Positions 39,749 through 45,608 of a stretch of DNA of 45,608 nt are shown in pieces. Source of the stretch: Leyella stercorea DSM 18206 (lineage in GTDB: Bacteria; Bacteroidota; Bacteroidia; Bacteroidales; Bacteroidaceae); the NCBI RefSeq assembly GCF_000235885.1, contig NZ_JH379401.1:19986-65593 (forward strand), written 5' to 3'. The number at the start of each line of letters is the position of its first letter. The first letter of the stretch is position 1. A model generated the notes under the pieces. It was not told the origin of the DNA. It made no database searches and worked only from the letters and a program-made list of their open reading frames with translations. The translations under genes were made by a program, and so were the position numbers.

Positions 39749-41059
39749 ATGAACAAAGACACGTTCGATAAGCCGCTCTCGCTCCTCGAACTTAACTCGC
39801 TCGTTGCAGCTGTCGTTGACATCAGTCTGCCCGATGAGTACTGGGTGGAGGCTGAGCTGTCGGAAGCACGCGAGGTGCGCGGGCATTGCTACATGGAGTT
39901 GGTGGAGAAGGACGAATTCTCCAACACGCCCACGGCACGCGCCTCAGCCAAGTGCTGGGCATCGCGCTGGTCGCTGCTACGCCCCAAGTTCGAGCGCATC
40001 ACTGGTCAGCGGCTGCACGCAGGCATGAAGGTGATGCTGCGCGTGCGTGCGCAGTTTCATGCCGCCTACGGCTTCTCGTGGATAGTGAGCGACATCAACC
40101 CCGAGTACACCATGGGCGATCTCGCACGCCGCCGCCAGGAGATAGTGCGCCAGCTGAAGGCAGAAGGCGTGTTCGACCTGCAGAAAGAGCTTCGGTTGCC
40201 GTTGTTTGCGCAGCGCATAGCCGTCATATCGAGCGAAGGAGCAGCCGGCTACGGCGACTTCTCGCGCCAGCTGCACGACAATCAAGGAGGCTATATATAT
40301 AAGGTGGAGCTATTCGCTGCCGTGATGCAAGGAGAAGCCGTGGAGCAGAGCGTGATAGCCGCCCTCGGACGCATATACGAGCGCGTGGATGACTTCGACG
40401 CGGTGGTGGTGATACGCGGTGGCGGAGCCACGAGCGATATGTCGGGCTTCGACACGCTCGCTTTGGCGGAGAACGTAGCCAACTTCCCATTGCCCGTCAT
40501 TACCGGCATCGGTCACGAGCGTGACGAGTGTGTGCTCGATATGGTGGCGTTCGCACGCATGAAGACCCCAACGGCTGCTGCGCAGTTCCTCATCGACAAC
40601 CTGCAGCGCACCGCCTTGCGCCTCGACCAGCTTGCAGACCGCATTGCCGACCGTGTGCAACGCCGCATGGATGTGGAGCGTGTGCGCCTCGTGTCGCTAT
40701 CGGAGCGTATTCCCATGCTCTTCTCGCTCGTGAAGACGAAGGAGTGGGGCAGAGCCGACCGCCTTATGCAGCGCATAACGACGGCTGCGAACAGGCAACT
40801 CGTGACGGCGGAGACCTATGTCAACACCTTGCAGCGCACCATAGAGGTATCCGCAAGACGAAAGATAGACAACGAGCACCACCGGCTCGAGCTGCTCGCA
40901 CAGCGCGTTGAGGCTGAAAACCCCGACCGTCTTCTGCGCCGCGGTTATAGCATCACGACGTACAACGGCAAGGCGGTGCGCGATGCCGCACAGCTGCCGC
41001 AGGGTGCGCTGGTGGAGACGCGGGTGGAGAAAGGAACATTCAAATCAAGAGTGGAATAG
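39749..41059 (+). CDS. xseA: Exodeoxyribonuclease VII large subunit
   Basis: Catalytic subunit of exonuclease VII, which degrades single-stranded DNA from both ends in repair and recombination. An N-terminal OB fold (SLLELNSLVAAVVDISLPDE, then VEAELSEAREVRGHCYMELV) is followed by the nuclease core with IAVISSEGAAGYGDF, DAVVVIRGGGATSDMSGFDT and ITGIGHERDECVLDMVA. A long coiled-coil region (about 285-400) binds XseB. The C-terminus has the NPDRLLRRGYSITTYNGKAV strand. The length of 436 aa is normal. xseB follows after 75 bp, with a palindrome in the gap. Confidence 0.96.
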   Translation: MNKDTFDKPLSLLELNSLVAAVVDISLPDEYWVEAELSEAREVRGHCYMELVEKDEFSNTPTARASAKCWASRWSLLRPKFERITGQRLHAGMKVMLRVRAQFHAAYGFSWIVSDINPEYTMGDLARRRQEIVRQLKAEGVFDLQKELRLPLFAQRIAVISSEGAAGYGDFSRQLHDNQGGYIYKVELFAAVMQGEAVEQSVIAALGRIYERVDDFDAVVVIRGGGATSDMSGFDTLALAENVANFPLPVITGIGHERDECVLDMVAFARMKTPTAAAQFLIDNLQRTALRLDQLADRIADRVQRRMDVERVRLVSLSERIPMLFSLVKTKEWGRADRLMQRITTAANRQLVTAETYVNTLQRTIEVSARRKIDNEHHRLELLAQRVEAENPDRLLRRGYSITTYNGKAVRDAAQLPQGALVETRVEKGTFKSRVE

Positions 41060-41064
41060 TAGGA

Positions 41065-41087
41065 GGGTATGGCATCCTGCCATACCC
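41065..41087. repeat. Perfect palindrome between xseA and xseB
   Basis: GGGTATGGCA, loop TCC, TGCCATACCC: a 10-bp hairpin 5 bp after the xseA stop. No T run follows, so it is more likely an RNA stability or processing element than a terminator. It may set the ratio of the two subunits. Confidence 0.75.
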
Positions 41088-41134
41088 ACGCTGCCTTTCG
41101 TAGCGGAGGTTTACTAATTATTAAACAAGAAGAT

Positions 41135-41329
41135 ATGCCCAAAGAACAGAAATATGAAGCAGCGATGCGCCAGTTGGAAGACATCGCAGCAAAGATGGAG
41201 AACGGCGAGCTCGATATAGACTCGCTCAGTGAGCAACTGAAGACCGCGCAGAAGCTGATAAAGCAATGCAAGGACAAACTCACGAAAACCGACGAGGACA
41301 TACGCAAGATACTCGGCAGTGAGGATTGA
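41135..41329 (+). CDS. xseB: Exodeoxyribonuclease VII small subunit
   Basis: A 64-aa helical protein that wraps the coiled coil of XseA; several copies bind each large subunit. The pattern YEAAMRQLEDIAAKMENGEL then DIDSLSEQLKTAQKLIKQCK is diagnostic. The start at 41135 (MPKEQKYEAA) is preferred over an in-frame ATG at 41069, which would translate the palindrome between the genes. Confidence 0.93.
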   Translation: MPKEQKYEAAMRQLEDIAAKMENGELDIDSLSEQLKTAQKLIKQCKDKLTKTDEDIRKILGSED

Positions 41330-41385
41330 CAACGCAAGTCGTTGTCTGCTTTTTTGTGCTAATAATGTCTAATATCGCACAAATA

Positions 41386-41417
41386 GTTGCACGTTTGTTT
41401 TATTATTATTACTTTTG
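41386..41417 (+). promoter_or_regulatory. Promoter of ilvE
   Basis: GTTG at 41386-41389, a 20-bp spacer and TACTTTTG at 41410-41417. The leader contains a small hairpin (GGGGAGCATATCCCC, 41428-41442) but no leader peptide rich in Ile, Leu or Val, so attenuation is not evident. Confidence 0.6.
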
Positions 41418-41478
41418 CCTGCGGTTAGGGGAGCATATCCCCGCTATGAAAAAGAAACGTATTAAAACCTAAAGTTTT

Positions 41479-42501
41479 ATGAAAGATATAGCATGGTCAG
41501 AGTTGTCGTTCGGCTATATGCCTACCGACTATAACGTGCGCTGTTGCTACCGCAATGGCAAGTGGGGCGAGATAGAGGTCTGCTCCGACGAGTATATTAA
41601 GCTCCACATGGCAGCCACCTGTCTGCACTACGGACAGGAAGCCTTTGAGGGACTGAAGGCATACCGTTGCCCCGATGGCAAGGTGCGCGTGTTCCGAATG
41701 GAAGAGAACGCAGCACGTCTGCAGTCGACATGCCGCGGTATCATGATGCCAGAGTTGCCTACAGACCTCTTCGTTGAGATGGTGAAGAAGGTAGTGCGCC
41801 TCAACCAGGAGTACATCCCGACATACGAGAGCGGTGCTACGCTTTATATCCGTCCACTCCTCATCGGTACATCGGCACAGGTAGGCGTTCGTCCGGCAGA
41901 AGAGTACATGTTCATCATCTTCGTCACACCGGTAGGACCTTACTTCAAGGGTGGTTTCTCTACCAACCCGTACGTCATCGTGCGCGACTACGACCGTTCG
42001 GCTCCGCTCGGCACAGGCATCTACAAGGTGGGTGGCAACTATGCAGCATCGCTCAGAGCCAACCATCTCGCTCATGAGAAGGGCTACGCTTGCGAGTTCT
42101 ATCTTGACGCAAAGGAGAAGAAGTACATGGACGAGTGTGGTGCTGCCAACTTCTTCGGCATCAAGAACAACACATACGTCACACCGAAGTCGACCTCTAT
42201 TCTTCCGTCAATCACCAACAAGAGTCTTATGCAGCTCGCTGAGGACTTCGGCATGAAGGTAGAGCGTCGCCAGATTCCTGAGGAAGAACTCGCTACATTT
42301 GAGGAGGCAGGTGCTTGTGGTACAGCAGCCGTAATCAGCCCGATCTCTTACATCGACGACCTCGACACAGGTCAGCGCTTCACGTTCAGCGAGGACGGCA
42401 AACCAGGTCCCGTTTCAACCAAGCTCTACAATCACCTGCGTGGCATTCAGTATGGCACGGAAGAGGATAAGCACGGTTGGACAACAGTAGTAATCGAGTA
42501 A
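41479..42501 (+). CDS. ilvE: Branched-chain amino acid aminotransferase
   Basis: Transfers amino groups between glutamate and the 2-oxo acids of Leu, Ile and Val. A fold-type IV PLP enzyme of the longer BCAT form (340 aa). The PLP lysine is K183 in GTGIYKVGGNYAA. LHYGQEAFEGLKAYRCPDGK, TLYIRPLLIGT, and the cofactor and carboxylate-binding residues around DECGAANFFGI and GTAAVISPI are all conserved. It is a single gene with its own promoter and a strong terminator. Confidence 0.95.
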   Translation: MKDIAWSELSFGYMPTDYNVRCCYRNGKWGEIEVCSDEYIKLHMAATCLHYGQEAFEGLKAYRCPDGKVRVFRMEENAARLQSTCRGIMMPELPTDLFVEMVKKVVRLNQEYIPTYESGATLYIRPLLIGTSAQVGVRPAEEYMFIIFVTPVGPYFKGGFSTNPYVIVRDYDRSAPLGTGIYKVGGNYAASLRANHLAHEKGYACEFYLDAKEKKYMDECGAANFFGIKNNTYVTPKSTSILPSITNKSLMQLAEDFGMKVERRQIPEEELATFEEAGACGTAAVISPISYIDDLDTGQRFTFSEDGKPGPVSTKLYNHLRGIQYGTEEDKHGWTTVVIE

Positions 42502-42527
42502 AAATTGATTAGGTAAATATTCAGAGT

Positions 42528-42563
42528 AAGGGTGCAGCGGTTTTTGCCGCTGCACCCTTATTT
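42528..42563 (+). terminator. Terminator of ilvE
   Basis: AAGGGTGCAGCGG pairs with CCGCTGCACCCTT over 13 bp around a TTTTTG loop, and ATTTG follows. It starts 26 bp after the ilvE stop codon. Confidence 0.85.
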
Positions 42564-42605
42564 GTATATATAAACCAACCCAAATTCCACTTTTAACCCT
42601 CCGAA

Positions 42606-42637
42606 TTTGTCTAATCGTCCTTTATTTCGTAACTTTG
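42606..42637 (+). promoter_or_regulatory. Promoter of trmB
   Basis: TTTG at 42606-42609, a 20-bp spacer and TAACTTTG at 42630-42637 are exact matches to both boxes. The leader is about 70 nt. Confidence 0.78.
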
Positions 42638-42713
42638 CATTTTTGAAGTGTCGATGACTTATATTGACGAATTTTTAAAAATACTTCTTTCTGAAGTGAA
42701 TTAAAAGACAACA

Positions 42714-43484
42714 ATGGGCAAAGGAAAACTGGCGAAGTTCGCTGATATGGAGCGATACGAGAACGTGTTTCAATATCCGTTCTCGGTAGCAGATAATGTG
42801 CCGTTCGACATGAAAGGACGATGGCGCGAGATATATTTCAAGAACGACAACCCGATTGTGCTCGAGTTGGGCTGTGGCAAAGGCGAGTACACGGTGGGGC
42901 TGGCAAAGATGTTCCCCAACGTGAACTTCATCGGCGTAGACATCAAGGGCGCACGCATGTGGACAGGTGCCACGCAGGCACTCGGTGAAGGCTTGAAGAA
43001 CGTGGCGTTTCTGCGCACGAACATAGAGATAATCGACCGCTTCTTCGCAGAGGACGAGGTGCAGGAGATATGGCTCACGTTCAGCGATCCGCAGATGAAG
43101 AACCCGCGCAAGCGTCTCACCTCTACCTACTTCATGGAGCGCTATCGTCGCTTCCTGCAGGACGGCGGCACGATACATCTGAAGACCGACTCCAACTTCC
43201 TCTTCACATACACCACATACATGCAGCAGCGCAATAATCTGCCACTGCTCTTCCGCACCGAAGACCTCTATCATACGGAAGGCCTCGACGCACAGACAAA
43301 CGAGATTCTCGGCATACAGACCTACTACGAAAGTATGTGGATAGAACGCGGACTGAACATCAAGTACATGAAGTTCGCATTGCCGCACGACGGCGAACTG
43401 TACGAGCCAGAAGTTGAGATACCGCTCGACGAGTACCGCTCGTATCACCGCGACAAGCGTAGCTCTAAAACGACTGCAGTATAA
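42714..43484 (+). CDS. trmB: tRNA (guanine-N7)-methyltransferase
   Basis: Forms m7G46 in the tRNA variable loop. The SAM motif is [10 protein letters not shown] at 50-59, followed by [19 protein letters not shown]. The catalytic-domain signature is [19 protein letters not shown], then [20 protein letters not shown]. The C-terminal extension from about 165 to 256 is longer than in E. coli TrmB. A palindromic repeat begins at the base after the stop codon. Confidence 0.93.
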   Translation: MGKGKLAKFADMERYENVFQYPFSVADNVPFDMKGRWREIYFKNDNPIVLELGCGKGEYTVGLAKMFPNVNFIGVDIKGARMWTGATQALGEGLKNVAFLRTNIEIIDRFFAEDEVQEIWLTFSDPQMKNPRKRLTSTYFMERYRRFLQDGGTIHLKTDSNFLFTYTTYMQQRNNLPLLFRTEDLYHTEGLDAQTNEILGIQTYYESMWIERGLNIKYMKFALPHDGELYEPEVEIPLDEYRSYHRDKRSSKTTAV

Positions 43485-43628
43485 GTTTTGAGTTTTGAAT
43501 TTTGAGTTTTGAATTGTCGGCTACGCCGATTTTGAATTAATCAATTCAAAACTCAAAACTCAAAACTCAAAATTGCGACGCATGTCGCAACAATTCAAAA
43601 TTCAAAACTCAAAATTCAAAACTCAAAC
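43485..43628. repeat. AAAACTC word palindromic repeat
   Basis: TTTTGAG/TTTTGAA words run from 43485 to 43538 and their complement (CAAAACT, CAAAATT) from 43541 to 43628, forming a large hairpin. Two different GC-rich mini-hairpins sit inside the tracts: TCGGC-TAC-GCCGA at about 43517-43529 and TTGCGAC-GCAT-GTCGCAA at 43573-43590. It fills the whole gap between trmB and the Mrp gene and reaches the start codon, leaving no room for another promoter element. Confidence 0.85.
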
Positions 43629-44732
43629 ATGACACTATACCCGAAACTCATTACTGACGCACTCGCAACAGTAATATATGCAGGTACAAAGAAAAACCTA
43701 ATAGAAAGTAATATGCTTGCCGACGATGTGCGCATCAACGGCATGAAAGTGAAGTTTACACTCGTATTCCCACGCGATACCGACCCGTTCATGAAGTCGA
43801 CTATCAAGGCGGCTGAGGCTGCCATCCACTATCACGTGTCGAAAGATGTGGAGGTGACCATCGAGACCGAATTCCTCTCGAAGCCGCGCCCGGAAGTGGG
43901 CAAGCTGCTGCCGCAGGTGAAGAATGTCATCGCCGTAAGCTCTGGCAAGGGCGGCGTGGGCAAGAGCACCGTCGCTGCCAACCTCGCCATCGCCTTGGCA
44001 CGTCTTGGCTACAAGGTGGGTCTGCTCGACTGCGACATCTTCGGTCCGTCGGTTCCGAAGATGTTCCAAGTAGAAGACGCACGCCCCTACGCCGTGAAGA
44101 AAGACGGTCGCGACCTCATCGAGCCAATCGAGAAGTACGGCATCAAGTTGCTCTCTATCGGCTTCTTCGTAAACCCCAATACCGCAACACTGTGGCGCGG
44201 TGGCATGGCATCGAACGCTCTTAAGCAGCTCATCGCCGACGCTGACTGGGGCGAGCTCGACTACTTCGTGCTCGATACACCTCCCGGAACAAGCGACATA
44301 CACCTCACACTGCTCCAGACTCTCGCCATCACCGGTGCGGTAATCGTCAGCACACCGCAGAAGGTGGCGCTCGCCGATGCTCTCAAGGGTATTGACATGT
44401 ACGAGAATGACAAGGTGAACGTGCCTATCCTCGGACTCGTGGAGAACATGGCGTGGTTCACACCAGCCGAACTGCCGGAAAACAAGTATTACATCTTCGG
44501 CAAGGAAGGCTGCAAGCAGCTTGCGCAGGAGAAGGGCTTGCCTCTGCTCGCGCAGATACCGCTCGTGCAGGGCATCTGCGAGAATGGCGACGCTGGTACA
44601 CCTGCCGCTCTCGACAGCAACAGCATAACAGGTCTGGCGTTCATCAACCTCGCACAGGCTGTTGTTACCGTCGTGAACCGTCGCAACAAGGAGCAGCAGC
44701 CCACAAAAATTGTAGAGGTTACGAAGAACTGA
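43629..44732 (+). CDS. Mrp/ApbC family P-loop ATPase, iron-sulfur carrier type
   Basis: A 367-aa protein with an N-terminal MIP18/DUF59-like domain (about 1-90; DVRINGMKVKFTLVFPRDTD) and a C-terminal deviant Walker A ATPase (SGKGGVGKST, 105-114; LLDCDIFGPSVPKMF; YFVLDTPPGTSDIHLTLLQT). Mrp/Nbp35 proteins carry and transfer iron-sulfur clusters. The usual CxxC pair after VENMAWF is not present here, the segment reading TPAELPENKYYIFGKEGCKQ, so cluster binding through that motif is doubtful. The TcdA-like gene follows after 56 bp. Confidence 0.9.
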   Translation: MTLYPKLITDALATVIYAGTKKNLIESNMLADDVRINGMKVKFTLVFPRDTDPFMKSTIKAAEAAIHYHVSKDVEVTIETEFLSKPRPEVGKLLPQVKNVIAVSSGKGGVGKSTVAANLAIALARLGYKVGLLDCDIFGPSVPKMFQVEDARPYAVKKDGRDLIEPIEKYGIKLLSIGFFVNPNTATLWRGGMASNALKQLIADADWGELDYFVLDTPPGTSDIHLTLLQTLAITGAVIVSTPQKVALADALKGIDMYENDKVNVPILGLVENMAWFTPAELPENKYYIFGKEGCKQLAQEKGLPLLAQIPLVQGICENGDAGTPAALDSNSITGLAFINLAQAVVTVVNRRNKEQQPTKIVEVTKN

Positions 44733-44788
44733 TAGAGCTGAACGTACAAAAAATAAGTCTGAACGTACAGGAATCTATTTGTATTACA

Positions 44789-45541
44789 ATGACTAAAGAG
44801 AAAGAAATATTCAAGCGCGCCGAACTGCTCATGGGCGAAGACGTGATGAAGGCGTTGGCATCGAAGCGCGTCATCGTCTTCGGTGTGGGCGGTGTAGGTA
44901 GCTGGTGTGTAGAGTGCTTGGTGCGCTCGGGCATACGTCATATCACGATAGTCGACTGCGACTGCGTGTGCGCTTCTAACGTAAACCGACAGCTGATGGC
45001 TACGTCCTCTACAATAGGACGTGTGAAGGTGGAGGCACTGCGCGAACGTCTGCTCGAGATAAACCCCGACTGCGAGGTCAACGCCCTGCAGAAGATGTAC
45101 ACCGACGAGACTGCAGCCGAGTTCCATCTCGACGAGTACGACTATATCATCGATGCTATCGACTCGCTGAAGGACAAAATATCGCTCATAATGCGTGCCT
45201 GCGAGACCAATGCCGTGTTCTTCTCGTCGATGGGTGCCGCACTGAAGATGGACCCGACGCAGATACGCGTGGCGGAGTTCTGGAAGGTGCGCGGCTGTCC
45301 GCTCGGATCGGCGCTGCGCAAACGCATGAAGCGCGCAGGTTTGAAACCAGCGCACAAGTTCCTGTGCGTATACAGCGAGGAACTGCTTGACAATCGCGGC
45401 AGCGACACAGGCAACGACCCCTGTCTGATACAGAAGGCGCAGACAAATGGATCTATGGCGCACATCACGGCTATATTCGGCTTTACTATAGCCGGACTTG
45501 TGCTTAAAGATGTGTATCAGAAGACACTTGGCAAGCTGTAA
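44789..45541 (+). CDS. tcdA: tRNA threonylcarbamoyladenosine dehydratase-like ThiF family protein
   Basis: A 250-aa E1-like adenylating protein. The nucleotide-binding loop is GVGGVGSW (32-39), then IRHITIVDCDCVCASNVNRQ, which holds the conserved Asp, Asn and Arg, and DEYDYIIDAIDSLKDKISLI. This subgroup (TcdA/CsdL) cyclises t6A37 of tRNA to ct6A. The start at 44789 is chosen because an in-frame ATG at 44453 would overlap the Mrp gene by 280 bp. The region near the C-terminus (GSMAHITAIFGFTIAGLVL) is typical. It may be co-transcribed with the Mrp gene. Confidence 0.88.
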   Translation: MTKEKEIFKRAELLMGEDVMKALASKRVIVFGVGGVGSWCVECLVRSGIRHITIVDCDCVCASNVNRQLMATSSTIGRVKVEALRERLLEINPDCEVNALQKMYTDETAAEFHLDEYDYIIDAIDSLKDKISLIMRACETNAVFFSSMGAALKMDPTQIRVAEFWKVRGCPLGSALRKRMKRAGLKPAHKFLCVYSEELLDNRGSDTGNDPCLIQKAQTNGSMAHITAIFGFTIAGLVLKDVYQKTLGKL

Positions 45542-45608
45542 TACAATAAAACAACTAAAATAGAGTTATATAAAGAAAAACCCGTTGGCGGAATTAATTT
45601 AGCGCATA
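45542..45608. other. Window end, no feature seen
   Basis: 67 bp of AT-rich sequence after the last gene. No promoter pair, hairpin or start codon can be supported here. Confidence 0.5.

Noticed and set aside
41418..41478. Attenuator leader before ilvE
   Set aside because: The leader holds a small hairpin but no short ORF with repeated Ile, Leu or Val codons and no alternative terminator fold.
1..45608. tRNA or rRNA genes
   Set aside because: No T-arm pattern with a matching acceptor stem and no rRNA core sequence was found on reading both strands by eye; a tRNAscan-SE run would settle this.

Overview
The window is chromosomal DNA of a Bacteroidales bacterium, most likely Prevotella or a close relative. 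The evidence is the gene content (a NusB longer than the usual single-domain form, DUF5606, DUF1573, a thioesterless alpha-2-macroglobulin, a futalosine-independent men operon, many Bacteroidetes-type lipoproteins) and the promoters, which have the Bacteroidetes -33 TTTG / -7 TAnnTTTG form with a 19-20 bp spacer. No rRNA, tRNA or CRISPR array was seen.

Layout. 1-8.2 kb (+): a very large alpha-2-macroglobulin protein, a DUF1573 protein and ispH, separated by repeats. 8.2-11 kb: a broken HU-like gene, a cupin gene with a DUF438/hemerythrin/PAS protein, and a small CXXC membrane protein. 11.1-12.3 kb (-): ribH and a TPR membrane protein, divergent from recF-DUF721 (12.5-13.9 kb, +). 14.1-20.1 kb (-): one long operon, DUF4230-DUF4230-aroB-hotdog thioesterase-menF-menD, which joins chorismate synthesis to menaquinone synthesis. 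20.2-22.9 kb: a small lipoprotein (+), then S4/Hsp15-like, pth and rplY (-). 23.2-27.7 kb (+): nusB, yajC, ybbR, coaE, DUF5606, rsmA. 28.1-30.3 kb: a Crp/Fnr regulator divergent from an SMR plus MFS exporter pair, probably an acquired islet. 30.6-33.7 kb: a secreted Ig-like protein, an orphan ECF sigma factor, rpe and a 41-codon ORF. 34.0-38.7 kb (-): a five-gene envelope operon preceded by a ~400-nt structured RNA with its own promoter and terminator. 39.0-45.5 kb (+): nitroreductase, xseA-xseB, ilvE, trmB, Mrp ATPase and a TcdA/ThiF-like enzyme.

Two things stand out. First, the window is full of short palindromic or tandem repeat families, most of them starting within a few bases of a stop codon. 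One family (arms GGTGCAGTTG / CAACTGCACC) has entered the aroB coding region in frame and adds about 38 residues between two zinc-ligand histidines. Another copy of the same family keeps the hairpin by a compensatory base-pair change. Second, the RNA at about 38.29-38.69 kb has a canonical promoter, a terminator and a 17-bp long-range helix, and I could not assign it to RNase P RNA, tmRNA, 6S or SRP RNA. It precedes and is co-oriented with an uncharacterised lipoprotein / PD40 / PEGA-barrel operon.

Domain names come from recognising sequence patterns. No search or folding program was run.
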